From: Candidatus Thiodiazotropha sp.
GTDB taxonomy: Bacteria > Pseudomonadota > Gammaproteobacteria > Chromatiales > Chromatiaceae
Assembly: GCA_023838465.1 (NCBI GenBank)
Contig: JAIVEQ010000010.1
Coordinates: forward strand, 1-64,000
Direction of reading: 5' to 3'
DNA length: 64,000 nucleotides
In this document: positions 29,201 to 39,203 of the stretch, in pieces
How the letters are laid out: every line of letters begins with the position of its first letter
Position numbering within the stretch: position 1 is the stretch's first letter
The notes under the pieces: model-generated
Databases searched by the model: none
The model's input: the letters and a program-made list of their open reading frames with translations, nothing else
Told to the model about the DNA's origin: nothing
Translations under genes and position numbers: made by a program

Positions 29201-30061
29201 GCCCTGAAACTGGATGATGCCAACTCAGTACCTATCCTTAGCAATCCCAGCAAGGTCACTGAAGAGAGTGACGCGGTTTTCTATTTTCCCGGGTGCGGTT
29301 CAGAGCGCCTCTACAGCGAGATAGGCATGGCCACACTCGCGATGCTCTGCGAACTGGGTGCAGAGACTGTATTGCCACCGGGTTATCTCTGTTGCGGCTA
29401 TCCACAGACCGCGGCCGGACTGCATGCACGTGGACGCCAGATCACAACCGAGAACCGGGTATTGTTTCACCGTATTGCTAACACCCTCAACTACATGGAT
29501 ATCAAAACGGTACTGGTCTCATGCGGCACTTGTATGGATCAACTGCTACAGTATAAATTCGAAAAGATCTTCCCTGGCTGCCGTTTGCTTGATATTCACG
29601 AGTACATGATGGAAAAAGGCGTCTCGTTAGATGGCATACTGGCGACGGAGTATCTCTATCATGACCCCTGCCATACACCGATTAAACAGTATGACCCTAA
29701 ACAGGTGGCCTCCTCATTGATGGGTAAACCTGTGCTACTCAGTGACCGTTGCTGTGGAGAGGCCGGTACACTGGGCACCAGCCGACCTGACATTGCCAAC
29801 CAGTTGCGCTATCGTAAATCAGAAGAACTGAATAAGGGTATCGACATACTTTTGAAGCGTCATCAAGACACCCGTCCGGAAATAAAACTGCTTACCAGCT
29901 GCCCCGCGTGTCAGCAGGGGCTGAGTCGCTACACTGATGAGACACAATTGAAACCTGAATATATTGTGCTTGAAGCCATTCATCATCTGCAAGGTCAACA
30001 GTGGCAACAACACTTTATTGACCAGGTGCTAAAGGATGGGATCGAGCTGGTACTGGTATAA
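26210..30061 (+). CDS. Large FAD-linked oxidoreductase with Fe-S and CCG domains (DUF3683 family)
   Basis: A 1283-residue fusion. Order: DUF3683 (about 1-150); FAD-binding domain of the D-lactate dehydrogenase/VAO type (about 165-345; [16 protein letters not shown] at about 192); FAD-oxidase C-terminal domain (about 480-770; [11 protein letters not shown] at about 692, SGEHGIGL at about 735); two 4Fe-4S sites ([11 protein letters not shown] at about 814, [11 protein letters not shown] at about 875); two CCG cysteine-rich domains ([10 protein letters not shown] at about 1024, DPCHTPIKQ at about 1150, RCCGEAG at about 1180). Such enzymes oxidise D-2-hydroxyacids and pass electrons to quinone or a membrane carrier. 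It lacks membrane segments. The substrate cannot be fixed; D-lactate or D-2-hydroxyglutarate are candidates. Confidence 0.9.
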   Translation: MQPTPRIREIPYNYTSFSDREIVIRFLGKPMWALIEELRGSRRTGRSARMLFEILGDMWVISRNPYLQDDLLDNESRRVALIEALKHRLDQFETRANNNQQALLLLNAAREAVDLFERRFDDLLTLRRSTKRNLIGLTRPDNVDFSGIARVSHATDATDWRVEIPFVVITPDTEMEIAAVAKACIDTGLTLIPRGGGTGYTGSAVPLDPHSAVINTEKLDFLGEVELRKLPGVEEKVPTLRVGAGVVTRRVSEKAEASDLAFAVDPTSQDASTIGGNIAMNAGGKKAVLWGTTLDNLASWRMVTPNGEWLEVARINHNLGKIHDQAEVAFQLTRYVSCGKKQIGEAEILKMPGSTFRQAGLGKDVTDKFLAGLPGVQKEGCDGLITSARFILHRMPKQVRTLCLEFFGSDIGKAVPAIVELKEYLDKHEEVLLVGLEHLDERYLKAVKYSTKAPRHDRPKMVLLADIASENIKLLESAATAVVDMTEAREGEAFIASSPEARRNFWLDRARTAAISAHTNAFKINEDVVIPLDRLADYSRGIERINIEESISNKILIANEVLAYLVGDHSLRKPDDDFEASDENRSILQAKLDLAREAVSQTRQRWSELLAQLESPAESYKVLLNEPARNAIQPGDRLLDLLLRRDLVVSYRHEIASRLDEIFPGQEMSRLRLAMREIHTRLRDSRLFVALHMHAGDGNVHTNIPVHSDNYAMLQQADRIVDRIMALTSSLDGAISGEHGIGLTKLQYMEEEKLTAFARYKQQVDPQGWFNRGKLIAGADLEMAYTPSLRLLEQEAIILEESELGTLNDEIKHCLRCGKCKPVCMTHIPRANLLYSPRNKILATGLIVEAFLYEEQTRRGISIQHFAEMNDVADHCTVCHKCENPCPVNIDFGDVTTLMRKILVDRGKKRRSIGTTAAMTFLNITNPTAIRWMRKGMAEWGFKGLNLGYALVAKAGLMKPKDQPPKATTGNPKPQTLMVEMLQKPIRVEPPKQTLRDALKLDDANSVPILSNPSKVTEESDAVFYFPGCGSERLYSEIGMATLAMLCELGAETVLPPGYLCCGYPQTAAGLHARGRQITTENRVLFHRIANTLNYMDIKTVLVSCGTCMDQLLQYKFEKIFPGCRLLDIHEYMMEKGVSLDGILATEYLYHDPCHTPIKQYDPKQVASSLMGKPVLLSDRCCGEAGTLGTSRPDIANQLRYRKSEELNKGIDILLKRHQDTRPEIKLLTSCPACQQGLSRYTDETQLKPEYIVLEAIHHLQGQQWQQHFIDQVLKDGIELVLV

Positions 30062-30191
30062 CCCTTTCATTCATCACACTGTCTGGTCAGGCAATCAATG
30101 ACCTGATAAAGAGACAAAAAACTTGAACTGCACATAGTTAGCTTTTATTAAAAACAACACGAATATCTCATAACCCAAAAAGGGGGAACTC

Positions 30192-31061
30192 ATGGCGACC
30201 AAACGATTTAAACCTTCCAATTTAGACAAAGGCGTCCCCAAACATATTGTTGAAAAGGTCAACACTTCAAAACGAAAACACCTCATCGGCCCACAATATC
30301 CCTATGAAAAAAAGCTTGGCCGCGATGAATATGAAAATGAGAAGGCAGAACTGCAAGTCGAGTTGTTGAAGTTACAGAAATGGGTAAGAGATACCGGCGA
30401 ACGAATAATCATGATCTTTGAAGGTCGGGATGCCGGAGGAAAAGGAGGCACCATCAAGCGATTCATGGAACACATGAATCCAAGACAGGCACATGTCATC
30501 GCCTTAACCATTCCCAGTGTAAAGGAACAGGGTCAGTGGTATTTTCAACGCTATATCAACACACTTCCTACCAAAGGAGAGATCACACTTTACGATCGTT
30601 CCTGGTATAACCGTGGCGTGGTTGAGCCGGTCATGAAGTTCTGTACACCAGAGCAGCATAAATTATTCCTGAAGCAGGCACCGATCTTTGAGCATATGCT
30701 TGTTGATGACGGTATACGTCTATTTAAATTTTGGTTTTCTGTCAGTAGGGAAGAGCAATTCCGCCGTTTTAAATCCCGCGAAACCGACCGCCTTAAACAG
30801 TGGAAATTGAGCCCTGTCGACCAGGATGGATTAAAGCGATGGGATGAATTCACCGAAGCCAAGAACATCATGTTCGAAAAGACAGACGTACCCTGGGCGC
30901 CATGGACTATCATCTACTCTGACGGCAAAAAACGTGCCCGCCTAAATTGCATGCGCTATATACTAAACAGCATTCCATACGAAGGCAAAAACAAGAAGAT
31001 TGCTGTTCCGCCTGATCCCAAGATTGTGGGCAGCGTCGGAGAGATGTACAAATACACTTAG
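30192..31061 (+). CDS. ppk2: Polyphosphate kinase 2 family protein
   Basis: A 289-residue PPK2. The Walker A is FEGRDAGGKGGTIKRF and the lid and Walker B region is GEITLYDRSWYNRGVVEPVM; FKFWFSVSREEQFRRFKSR is also typical. PPK2 enzymes use polyphosphate to phosphorylate nucleotides (NMP or NDP) or the reverse. Class assignment (I for NDP, II for AMP) is not decided here. A strong AGGGGGAA ribosome site precedes the ATG. Confidence 0.93.
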   Translation: MATKRFKPSNLDKGVPKHIVEKVNTSKRKHLIGPQYPYEKKLGRDEYENEKAELQVELLKLQKWVRDTGERIIMIFEGRDAGGKGGTIKRFMEHMNPRQAHVIALTIPSVKEQGQWYFQRYINTLPTKGEITLYDRSWYNRGVVEPVMKFCTPEQHKLFLKQAPIFEHMLVDDGIRLFKFWFSVSREEQFRRFKSRETDRLKQWKLSPVDQDGLKRWDEFTEAKNIMFEKTDVPWAPWTIIYSDGKKRARLNCMRYILNSIPYEGKNKKIAVPPDPKIVGSVGEMYKYT

Positions 31062-31090
31062 CAGATGATACCTGGGCCTGTTAACAAGGC

Positions 31091-31157
31091 CTAGGAGTCT
31101 GTCGGACTTAGGTGATCGTAACGAGGGAAAGCCATGTTGAGTCCGACAGGCTCCTAG
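31091..31157. mobile_element. 67-bp MITE-like inverted-repeat element
   Basis: Ends CTAGGAGTCTGTCGGACT and AGTCCGACAGGCTCCTAG are inverted repeats of 18 bp with one mismatch, separated by 31 bp. The element has no coding capacity. It sits between ppk2 and the convergent polyferredoxin gene. Confidence 0.6.
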
Positions 31158-31164
31158 TGTACCT

Positions 31165-31187
31165 CGGCCCTGCTCTCAGCAGGGCCG
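31165..31187. terminator. Strong hairpin between convergent ppk2 and polyferredoxin genes
   Basis: CGGCCCTGCT, loop CTC, AGCAGGGCCG: a perfect 10-bp stem. Neither side has a clear T run, but its place eight bases beyond the polyferredoxin stop suggests a transcript end for one or both genes. Confidence 0.5.
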
Positions 31188-31194
31188 GACATAT

Positions 31195-32178
31195 TCAATG
31201 ACAACACTTTTTCTTGCCCTGACTTTCAAGCAAAAAACAGCCGCTTGGCACATCCGGTTTATAACCGAAATCACGGTCAGAAACATCAAGAGCACAATGA
31301 TCCTCGAGCATTTTAAGCAACGGTATGCCGGCCGTCTCGTTCTGAACATCCTCACAAGCTTCAATACACTGCATACATTGAGTGCAGGTAAACATGCGAC
31401 GCTTAATACTGCGAGGCTTCAAACGCATAGGGCAGGCGTGTTCACATGAATTGTCACAGCTGATACAAGCCTTCGCCCGCTTGCGGTCATAGGCAACCAC
31501 CATTGCCTTTTTATTCCCCATCCAGACCAGACTCTGGAATAGCCCCAGTGCACAACCGAAACGACAGAATAGGTGGCGGGCAAAGGTGAATTCAATCATT
31601 AATAGCATGGTTGCCACACTGATAAAGATGGTCTGATTTCTAGTCAGGCTCCCATTGAAAAGATTCCCATAAATCTCTTTCGGTGGCAGGAGATAGGTCA
31701 ACAACGCCACTGCCCAGAGAAATGAGAAGAAGAGCACCGCAGCCAGGGTGACTAACCACCATTTCCTGTCCGGTTCAATGTGGGTGCCATCCAGCTGGTT
31801 TTCAGGTAACCGATCTTTGTCCCACATCGTCACCTTTCCTGATGCGCGGCGCATCAGGGCATTAATCATCTCTACTACAGAGAAATGTGGACAGAGCCAA
31901 CCACAGTAGAGCCGTCCCCATTTCCAAGTGATATAGAGGCCACCAGCCAGTACCAATGCAAGGGGAAGAAAGAAGCGAAACAACATATTCAGGCCCATCT
32001 CCATCGCCCCGATGGTGCCTTGCTGAAAGGCTTCCATACCCAGTGTCCAGGGAAAGCCGAATAAAATGAAATGATTTAGGTTTAGATCGAAGCGGAATAT
32101 ATTCAGGGGGGGCGCAAGAATAAACAGCAGAAAAAAACCGCTTCGCCATGCCAGCCGCTTATTTTGTACCTGGTTCAA
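31195..32178 (-). CDS. Membrane 4Fe-4S polyferredoxin (NapH/CcoG-like)
   Basis: A 327-residue inner-membrane protein with about five hydrophobic segments (near 10-30, 38-52, 65-85, 140-165, 185-205). Cys motifs are LYCGWLCPHF, FCRFGCALG, and two ferredoxin-type sites CISCDNSCEHACP and CTQCMQCIEACE. This is the layout of NapH/CcoG-type electron-transfer proteins. It is shorter than CcoG and lacks its C-terminal Ig-like domain. The last residues (GKKKCCH) add an unusual Cys pair. Its electron partner is not evident nearby. Confidence 0.85.
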   Translation of the reverse strand: MNQVQNKRLAWRSGFFLLFILAPPLNIFRFDLNLNHFILFGFPWTLGMEAFQQGTIGAMEMGLNMLFRFFLPLALVLAGGLYITWKWGRLYCGWLCPHFSVVEMINALMRRASGKVTMWDKDRLPENQLDGTHIEPDRKWWLVTLAAVLFFSFLWAVALLTYLLPPKEIYGNLFNGSLTRNQTIFISVATMLLMIEFTFARHLFCRFGCALGLFQSLVWMGNKKAMVVAYDRKRAKACISCDNSCEHACPMRLKPRSIKRRMFTCTQCMQCIEACEDVQNETAGIPLLKMLEDHCALDVSDRDFGYKPDVPSGCFLLESQGKKKCCH

Positions 32179-32371
32179 GTAGTCGCCTCTGAATAATAGT
32201 GCACGAATAGACTAGCGTTTTATAGCCTTAAAAAAATCAGTATAGGAAAAAAGCAACATTCCGCCGTACTGAAGACCACTGACTATCTGCTAACCAGGGC
32301 CTGCTAACATTAATGCGCTGATTCGATGGATTGCTAGACTGTCATTTCACAGAGCGATATAACTGCAGGAT

Positions 32372-32385
32372 ATGACATATATCAA
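32372..32385. promoter_or_regulatory. FNR/Anr-like box between divergent genes
   Basis: ATGACATATATCAA matches the FNR consensus TTGAT-N4-ATCAA at 8 of 10 informative positions. It lies in the 378-bp gap between the polyferredoxin and DUF6868 genes, which are divergent. Nothing else was recognised in 32179-32556. Confidence 0.3.
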
Positions 32386-32556
32386 AAAATCCCTTTAGGA
32401 TTTTGTGGATGTTGAGAATTTCAGTGTGATAGAGAATAGCATTTGATACCACACAGGGTACATAGAATAAACAGGGATGCCACTTCTGCAAGCTAATACG
32501 AAAAGATATTCTACCAATGAATTATTACACGACCACGGCAAGAGAGGTTCAATAGA

Positions 32557-32799
32557 ATGGATATTCAGTTACTTACCAAGTTTTTTATGTGGTGCACTGT
32601 ACTAAATGGCGGCCTACTATTTCTCTGGACAGTATTCACAATGTTCACACCGGATTTGGTCTACCGACTACAAAACAATTGGTATCCCATTCCCAGAGAG
32701 ACATTCAATGTCATTATTTATTCGTTCCTTGGGCTGTTCAAAATCTTTTTTATTGTTTTCAATGTCGTTCCATATGTCGCTCTACTTATCATCATATAA
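32557..32799 (+). CDS. DUF6868-like small membrane protein
   Basis: An 80-residue protein with two hydrophobic helices (about 8-30 and 50-80) around a short conserved-looking loop with YPIPRETFNV. It resembles the DUF6868 family of gammaproteobacterial membrane proteins, whose function is unknown. A possible ribosome site GAGAGG lies upstream. The gene stands alone between the polyferredoxin and cysB-like genes. Confidence 0.65.
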   Translation: MDIQLLTKFFMWCTVLNGGLLFLWTVFTMFTPDLVYRLQNNWYPIPRETFNVIIYSFLGLFKIFFIVFNVVPYVALLIII

Positions 32800-32910
32800 C
32801 GTATCAAGCACATAATGATTCAAACACTTAATACAATTCGGAGTGAATGCATTCAGTAGTCATAATGACTTAAATCATCATCTATTTTCATTGTACATGA
32901 ACGCTCTTAA

Positions 32911-33822
32911 TCAGTTTTTTACAACGCCATTTTCAAGAACCATTTCGTCCAGTAGTTTAATGAAGAACTGCTGAAACCGCCGTAGGTATTTGTCCTTATG
33001 ATAGGCAACCCAAGTTGTCTCCCAGGGCAGCAAAGTGCTTAAATCACGTAATACTAAATCCTTATCCTGTTCAGACGAATAAGCCATACAGGCAATCAAT
33101 CCAACACCCAGGCCTTCACGTACATAGGTCTTGATCACGTCGGTATCCGCAGCGGTCAGGACGACTTCAGGTTTCAGTCCGGTACGGGCGAAACTTGACT
33201 GCATGCGACTGGCGCCGGTAAAACCAAATGTGTACGTAATCATTGGATATTCGCAAAGGCACTCCAATGAGAGCGGCTTATGTTTGAGTATCGGATGCCC
33301 TTTGAGTGCTATAAGACTCCGATTCCAACGGTAGCAGGGGATGGCTGTCAAGGAGGAGTGAAGGCCCAACTCTTCGGTACAGATCGAGAAATCGACATGA
33401 TCAGTCAGCGCCATCTCCACAAGCTGCCTTGGGGTACCCTGGTGGATCTGCAAACTGACTGAAGGATAGCTTTGACGAAACGCCCGAATGACCGGTGGCA
33501 AGACATAACGTGCCTGGGTGTGAGTGGTACCGATCCGCAAAACACCGCTCTCCTCCTCTACATGATCACGTCCAATGGAGAGGATATTTTCCCGAATAGC
33601 CAGTGCCTGCCGAGCATAGTTGAGCACAGACTCACCTGATGCAGTGAGCGCAATCAGCCGTTTACCCTTACGCACAAAGAGTTGGGTACCCAGTTCTTTC
33701 TCCAATCCCGCCAGGTGTTGCGACACCGCAGACTGCACCAGGCAAAGCTTCTCTGCTGCCTCAGTCACGTTAAAACCCGACTCTGCCAAAGTCACGAATG
33801 AAGTAAGCTGCCTAAGCTCCAT
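32911..33822 (-). CDS. cysB: LysR-type regulator of the CysB/Cbl group
   Basis: A 303-residue LysR protein. The N-terminal winged helix has ELRQLTSFVTLAESGFNVTEA and LVQSAVSQHLAGLEKELG; the effector domain (about 90-295) has LRIGTTHTQARYVLPPVIRA, the CysB signature. CysB-type regulators sense O- or N-acetylserine and thiosulfate/sulfide status and activate sulfur assimilation. The gene is divergent from cysJIH-cysC with 110 bp between starts, the classic layout for a LysR regulator and its target operon. Cbl is an alternative name. Confidence 0.9.
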   Translation of the reverse strand: MELRQLTSFVTLAESGFNVTEAAEKLCLVQSAVSQHLAGLEKELGTQLFVRKGKRLIALTASGESVLNYARQALAIRENILSIGRDHVEEESGVLRIGTTHTQARYVLPPVIRAFRQSYPSVSLQIHQGTPRQLVEMALTDHVDFSICTEELGLHSSLTAIPCYRWNRSLIALKGHPILKHKPLSLECLCEYPMITYTFGFTGASRMQSSFARTGLKPEVVLTAADTDVIKTYVREGLGVGLIACMAYSSEQDKDLVLRDLSTLLPWETTWVAYHKDKYLRRFQQFFIKLLDEMVLENGVVKN

Positions 33823-33932
33823 ATCTCATTTTTTGATAACTAATCAATATTAATAACTTCACAAGATATATGCAGTTGGGCATTAATACTACCCAATTAC
33901 ATCTATTTTTAAGCTCTGATGAGTGTCGAAAC

Positions 33933-35717
33933 ATGACTAACACTGCACAAACCGTTGAAATCAAACATCACAATACGTTGAGTAGCTTTCAGATTTCACG
34001 CCTTAAAGAGGCTGTTGATGGACTGACCGATGAACAGATCAGCTGGGCTAGCGGTTACCTCGCCGGATTGCGTGAAGAGGTTTCGATGCCACCTCAAACG
34101 AATACTTTACCGGAAGTGACCATTCTCTATGCTTCACAAGGTGGCAATGCTCGCAACGTTGCAGAAGGATTGGCCACATCAGTATCAAGTCAGGGTTTAA
34201 TACCCCGTCTGATCTCAGTTGCGGACTACAGACCCCGAGAGCTCAACAAGGAGAAACTCCTGATTGTTGTGATCAGCACTCAGGGTGAAGGTGAGCCCCC
34301 GGAAAATGCACGTGCACTCTTCAACTATCTTAATGGCAAAAAACCACCAAAGATCGTGGGCCTGAAATACGCCATTTTTGGACTGGGTGATTCCAGCTAC
34401 GAGCAGTTCTGCCAGGCTGCAAAGGAGCTTGATCAACAGCTCAGTCGGCTGGGTGCTGTGTCAGCAATTGAGCGGATAGATGCAGATATCGATTTCCAAA
34501 CCCAAACCGGAGATTGGTACAAACAGATTGCAGCACTCGCTGGATCAAATTTACCCACTGAGCAGGCCAGGATTATTTCGTTACCGCGTCATGTACCTGT
34601 GGCTAATCGTTATCACCGAAATTATCCTTATTCTGCCGAGGTGTTGGAAAACCGTCCAATCACTACCTTGGATGCTGTTGCAAAAATCCACCATCTTGCA
34701 CTAGAGGTCGACGCCAACTTGCTTACCTATAAACCTGGTGATGCATTAGGTGTACTGTTAAGAAACGACCCGCTATTGGTGAGTGAAATCCTATCTTTGA
34801 GTGGCCTGTCAGGGGAGCACTCCGTCAACTTTCAGGAAGAGCCAACCTCTCTGACAGAGGCACTGACCGACAAACTGGAACTCACACAGCTACATCCATC
34901 GGTTGTGACTAAATGGGCATCCTTAGCCGCCAATGCAAAACTGGATGACATAATCAGCAACCGTGATGAATTACGTCTGTTTGCAAGCCAGCACCAGTTT
35001 ATCGACCTTCTACTTAGCTATCCCGTACAGATTGATGCAGCCGGTCTGATTAACTTACTTCACCCCATTCAGCCACGTTTCTACTCCATATCATCCAGTC
35101 AGGCGGTCTATGATAATGAAATCCATCTGACTGTATCCACACTGCATTACCATGCACGTGGACGTGACTATCTTGGTGGGGCATCGGGCCATCTTACCCA
35201 GCGTACCGGCGAAGGTGACACCTTGTCGATCTATGTCGCAGAAAACTCCGGTTTCAGACTACCTAAGGACGACCAAACACCCATCATCATGATCGGTGCC
35301 GGTACCGGCATCGCCCCTTATCGCGCCTTTTTACAGGAGCGGGAGGTACAGGGCAGCAAGGGACAAAACTGGTTGGTATTTGGAAACCGGCACTTCCATC
35401 GTGACTTCCTCTATCAGACCGACTGGCTTAAATACCGTAAACATGGGGTACTGAACAAAGTCAGCGTCACTTTTTCCCGTGATAGTGCACAGCGCCACTA
35501 TGTACAGGATCAATTGCTGGCAGAGGGCGCGGAACTCTACCGTTGGCTACAAGATGGCGCTCATCTCTATGTCTGTGGCGGGATTGCGATGGAAAAGGCT
35601 GTCTGCCACACACTGCAGACCATCGCACACGCACAGGGCGGACTGGCACCCACTGCCACCCATGATTTCATTGAGGAACTGCGCTCCCAGGGCCGATACC
35701 AGAGAGATGTCTACTAA
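33933..35717 (+). CDS. cysJ: Assimilatory sulfite reductase (NADPH) flavoprotein subunit
   Basis: A 594-residue diflavin reductase that passes electrons from NADPH through FAD and FMN to CysI. Flavodoxin domain at about 60-200 (ILYASQGGNARNVAEGLA, STQGEGEPPENA, FGLGDSSYEQFC), then the FAD domain (RFYSISSSQ) and NADPH domain (IMIGAGTGIAPYRAFLQERE) ending RDVY. The frame opens at 33870, but ATG 33933 (MTNTAQTVE) aligns better with CysJ N-termini. The stop overlaps the cysI start (TAATG), so the two are coupled. Confidence 0.95.
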   Translation: MTNTAQTVEIKHHNTLSSFQISRLKEAVDGLTDEQISWASGYLAGLREEVSMPPQTNTLPEVTILYASQGGNARNVAEGLATSVSSQGLIPRLISVADYRPRELNKEKLLIVVISTQGEGEPPENARALFNYLNGKKPPKIVGLKYAIFGLGDSSYEQFCQAAKELDQQLSRLGAVSAIERIDADIDFQTQTGDWYKQIAALAGSNLPTEQARIISLPRHVPVANRYHRNYPYSAEVLENRPITTLDAVAKIHHLALEVDANLLTYKPGDALGVLLRNDPLLVSEILSLSGLSGEHSVNFQEEPTSLTEALTDKLELTQLHPSVVTKWASLAANAKLDDIISNRDELRLFASQHQFIDLLLSYPVQIDAAGLINLLHPIQPRFYSISSSQAVYDNEIHLTVSTLHYHARGRDYLGGASGHLTQRTGEGDTLSIYVAENSGFRLPKDDQTPIIMIGAGTGIAPYRAFLQEREVQGSKGQNWLVFGNRHFHRDFLYQTDWLKYRKHGVLNKVSVTFSRDSAQRHYVQDQLLAEGAELYRWLQDGAHLYVCGGIAMEKAVCHTLQTIAHAQGGLAPTATHDFIEELRSQGRYQRDVY

Positions 35718-37405
35718 TGGATAATAAAACCAACCCAAATGAGCTAATCAAGGCCAACAGTCGTTTTCTGCGTGGCACTCTCAAACAGAGTATGGATGAC
35801 CCGCTGACAGGTGCCCTTGCCGCAGATGATGCACAGATCAGCAAGTTTCACGGCTTTTATGAACAGGACGATCGTGACCAACGTCTGCAACGAACAGAGC
35901 ACTTCCTCGAACCCTACTACAGCTTCATGCTACGTGCCCGCCTGCCCGGCGGCGTCTGCACACCAAAACAGTGGCTGGCCATCGATTATGTTGGGCGTGA
36001 GTTGGGTAATGGCTCCATCCGTCTTACAACACGCCAGACTTTTCAGTATCACGGGATTCTAAAGAAGCATCTGAAATCGCTGATTAAACGCATCAATCAG
36101 GCCATGATCGATTCCATTGGTGGTTGCGGTGATGTCAATCGTAATGTTCTATGCAACCCAAATCCGGAGTGCTCAGCACTGCATGCAGCGGTCTATGGCT
36201 GGGCACGATGCATCAGTGAACACCTACTTCCCAAGACCAACGCCTACCATGAAATATGGTTGGACGGTAAGCCGGTTACCGGTAGCGAGTCTGAACCGAT
36301 TTATGGCAATACCTATCTTCCACGCAAGTTCAAAACCGCCGTGGCCATTCCGCCACACAATGATGTAGACGTCTATACCAACGATCTTGGATTTATTGCC
36401 ATCGTAGAGAATGGTCGACTTGAAGGATTCAATGTCCTGGCAGGTGGGGGTATGGGTACAACCCATGATGATCCGACCACTTATCCACGCCTGGCTGATG
36501 AGCTAGGTTTCATCGCACCAGAAGATACATTGACTGTTGCAGAAGCAATCGTAACCATCCAACGGGATTTCGGTAATCGTATCAGTCGTCGACATGCTCG
36601 CCTTAAATACACCATTGAACGCATGGGACTCGACGAGTTTGTAACTCAAGTAGAGACACGCTCGGGTGTTGAATTCAAATCAGTTCGTCCTGTTCAATTT
36701 GACACACATGGTGATCGCTATGGCTGGGTAGAGAATCCTGATCACACATGGCATCTTACTCTCTACATAGAAAATGGCCGTATAGAAGATCGTCCAGATG
36801 TTAAACTGTTACAAGGTTTGCGCAGGATTGCTGAGATTCACCAAGGGGATTTTCGGATAACACCCAATCAAAATCTGGTGGTTGCCAATATATCGAAAGA
36901 TCAGAAAAATGTTATCGAGGCAATTGCTCACCAGCATTCGCTTTTAGCAAACACCTATCATCCAACCCGATTGGCAAGCATCGCTTGTGTCGCGTTACCG
37001 ACCTGTCCTCAAGCGATGGCTGAAGCCGAGCGCTACTTTCCTGATCTACTCAGTAAAGTTGAACTGCTTGCTGAAAAATACGCAATCGAAGACAGCCCGA
37101 TCGTGATTCGCATGACCGGTTGCCCTAACGGTTGTGCCAGACCCTATGTGGCAGAGATTGGTCTTATTGGGAAAGGCCCCGGACGTTACAACCTTCATTT
37201 AGGTGGTGATGGCCGCGGCTTGCGATTGAATCGGCTCTACCGAAAAAATCTCAATGAGACAGATCTGCTAAACACCCTCGATAAACTGCTTCAACAATAT
37301 GCTGCCAATCGCAATCCTGAAGAGCGATTTGGGGATTATGTAGTCCGTAGCAAACGGGTAAACCTGAGCACGACCTCTGTGGAGGACCACCATGAAACCG
37401 TTTGA
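35717..37405 (+). CDS. cysI: Assimilatory sulfite reductase (NADPH) hemoprotein subunit
   Basis: A 562-residue sirohaem/4Fe-4S enzyme that reduces sulfite to sulfide with six electrons from CysJ. Sulfite-reductase repeats are present, and the cluster cysteines appear as [18 protein letters not shown] and [12 protein letters not shown]. Substrate arginines are in [12 protein letters not shown] and the GGCGDVNRN region. Length matches E. coli CysI (570). Coupled to cysJ and overlapping cysH by 14 bp. Confidence 0.97.
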   Translation: MDNKTNPNELIKANSRFLRGTLKQSMDDPLTGALAADDAQISKFHGFYEQDDRDQRLQRTEHFLEPYYSFMLRARLPGGVCTPKQWLAIDYVGRELGNGSIRLTTRQTFQYHGILKKHLKSLIKRINQAMIDSIGGCGDVNRNVLCNPNPECSALHAAVYGWARCISEHLLPKTNAYHEIWLDGKPVTGSESEPIYGNTYLPRKFKTAVAIPPHNDVDVYTNDLGFIAIVENGRLEGFNVLAGGGMGTTHDDPTTYPRLADELGFIAPEDTLTVAEAIVTIQRDFGNRISRRHARLKYTIERMGLDEFVTQVETRSGVEFKSVRPVQFDTHGDRYGWVENPDHTWHLTLYIENGRIEDRPDVKLLQGLRRIAEIHQGDFRITPNQNLVVANISKDQKNVIEAIAHQHSLLANTYHPTRLASIACVALPTCPQAMAEAERYFPDLLSKVELLAEKYAIEDSPIVIRMTGCPNGCARPYVAEIGLIGKGPGRYNLHLGGDGRGLRLNRLYRKNLNETDLLNTLDKLLQQYAANRNPEERFGDYVVRSKRVNLSTTSVEDHHETV

Positions 37406-38114
37406 ACAAGATCCTTCACTGTTGTTTGAAGATGAGAAAAATCGAGACCGTTTGAATCAAAACCTCGAGGTTATGAGCGCTGAGCAGCGTATCGAGTGGG
37501 CACTGCACTATCTACCCGGTAACCATATCCTGACATCCAGTTTTGGCATTCAGGGAGCACTGATGCTTCACCTGGTCACACGTATCGCATCGGATATACC
37601 TGTCATCCTGATAGATACCGGCTATCTTTTCCCTGAGACCTACCAGTTTATCGATCAGTTGACAGATCGTCTTGATTTAAATCTGCATGTCTATCGTGGC
37701 GAGCAATCGTCTGCATGGCAAGAGAGCCGGTATGGACAGTTATGGACACAGGGTATATCAGGGATCGAGCACTACAACCAAATCAATAAAGTGGAACCCC
37801 TACAACGCGCGCTTAAAGCGCGCGACACCGGATGCTGGTTTACGGGTCTGCGTCGGCAACAATCGGCCAGTCGATCAACGCTTCCCGTGGTAAAAATTCA
37901 GGGTGGCCGCTATAAAATACATCCGGTCATCGACTGGAATAGACGTGAAGTCCATCGTTATCTTCAGCAGCACCGATTACCTTATCACCCACTTTGGAAA
38001 AAAGGTTATGTCTCTGTTGGTGATACCCATACCTCCCATCCCATACAACCTGGAATGAGTGAGGAGGAGACACGCTTTTTTGGATTAAAGCGTGAGTGCG
38101 GTATTCACGAATAG
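37392..38114 (+). CDS. cysH: Phosphoadenylyl-sulfate reductase
   Basis: A 240-residue thioredoxin-dependent enzyme that reduces PAPS to sulfite. PP-loop at [24 protein letters not shown], the LRRQQS segment and the catalytic C-terminal KRECGIHE are all present. The Cys pairs that bind Fe-S in APS reductases are absent, so PAPS rather than APS is the expected substrate, which fits the CysC gene two positions on. Overlaps cysI by 14 bp. Confidence 0.95.
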   Translation: MKPFEQDPSLLFEDEKNRDRLNQNLEVMSAEQRIEWALHYLPGNHILTSSFGIQGALMLHLVTRIASDIPVILIDTGYLFPETYQFIDQLTDRLDLNLHVYRGEQSSAWQESRYGQLWTQGISGIEHYNQINKVEPLQRALKARDTGCWFTGLRRQQSASRSTLPVVKIQGGRYKIHPVIDWNRREVHRYLQQHRLPYHPLWKKGYVSVGDTHTSHPIQPGMSEEETRFFGLKRECGIHE

Positions 38115-38230
38115 TATCAATATATAAACGATGAGATGAACTGATTTAGACGATCAACAATCCTCCGCGACAGAGCCTTGTTATGTTCCTTCATTCTAAC
38201 TTTAACTAATCATTTTTTAGGATTTTAATC

Positions 38231-38857
38231 ATGAGCAATCACATTATTTGGCACTCACACCCGGTCGATCAGGAGACCCGTTCAGTACAAAAATCTCAAC
38301 GTCCACTGGTGATCTGGTTTACCGGTTTAAGTGCATCAGGAAAATCAACCATAGCCGGTGCACTTGAACAGATTCTTACTTCACAGGGCTATCACACCTA
38401 CCTATTGGATGGAGACAATGTACGTCACGGTCTCTGTAATGATCTTTCGTTCAGTAATAGCGACCGTCAGGAGAATATCCGTCGTGTCGGTGAGGTGGCA
38501 AAATTAATGACTGATGCCGGTCTGATTACCCTGGCTGCATTTATCTCACCATTTCAAGCAGACAGACGGCTGGCACGAAAAATTCTACCTGAAGGTCAAT
38601 TCATAGAAGTGTTTGTTGATGCCCCTTTGGACGTATGTCGTGAGCGTGATCCAAAGGGACTTTATGCCAAGGCTGATCGAGGGGAGATAAAGCAGCTCAC
38701 GGGTATCGACAGCCCCTATGAAATACCGGAAAAGCCTGAAGTTCATATCCATGCTGAGCAGCTATCTGTAGCACAAGCAGTAAACCAACTGCTTGCCTAT
38801 CTACATGAAACAGAGGTACTTCATTCCGGTTACGAACCTATCGCAATTGAAGCCTGA
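38231..38857 (+). CDS. cysC: Adenylylsulfate kinase CysC (copy 2)
   Basis: A 208-residue APS kinase making PAPS for CysH. P-loop GLSASGKST, LLDGDNVRHGLCNDL, NIRRVGEVAKLM and FISPFQADRRLAR are present. It lies 116 bp after cysH, probably in the same operon. The other copy (21196-21804) has Gly where this has Ala in the P-loop. ATP sulfurylase genes (cysDN or sat) are not in the window. Confidence 0.95.
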   Translation: MSNHIIWHSHPVDQETRSVQKSQRPLVIWFTGLSASGKSTIAGALEQILTSQGYHTYLLDGDNVRHGLCNDLSFSNSDRQENIRRVGEVAKLMTDAGLITLAAFISPFQADRRLARKILPEGQFIEVFVDAPLDVCRERDPKGLYAKADRGEIKQLTGIDSPYEIPEKPEVHIHAEQLSVAQAVNQLLAYLHETEVLHSGYEPIAIEA

Positions 38858-38918
38858 TGTTTATTTACAGACATACCATCATTATTCCTGTACTACACCA
38901 ACATAACATCAACGTACA

Positions 38919-39203
38919 ATGACAAACTCGCCTTTAGTTGAAAAGCCCGTCAGGAGTCTTGTTAAAGCGCTCTCCTGGCGGGTAACCGGCTCGATAGACA
39001 CCATCCTACTTTCCTGGCTGTTTACTGGAGACCTGACGATCGCTGCAGCCATTGGTCTTACAGAGGTCATGACCAAAATGGTTCTCTACTATCTCCATGA
39101 ACGAGCATGGAACAGGATTTCACTTGGCAGAATTACGACAGCCGATGTAAAAACCTGTCACACCACTGATGTGACTGTTATGCAGTGTAACCAGACACAG
39201 TAG
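38919..39203 (+). CDS. DUF2061 domain membrane protein
   Basis: A 94-residue protein. Two hydrophobic segments (about 25-40 and 45-62) surround the family signature SLVKALSWRVTGSIDTILLS and EVMTKMVLYYLHERAWNRI. DUF2061 proteins often sit beside sulfur-assimilation genes; their function is unknown. It follows cysC by about 60 bp and probably ends the cys operon. Confidence 0.85.
   Translation: MTNSPLVEKPVRSLVKALSWRVTGSIDTILLSWLFTGDLTIAAAIGLTEVMTKMVLYYLHERAWNRISLGRITTADVKTCHTTDVTVMQCNQTQ

Noticed and set aside
32865..32878. FNR-like box TGACTTAAATCA region
   Set aside because: It is between two convergent genes, where no promoter is expected, and matches fewer positions than the other boxes.
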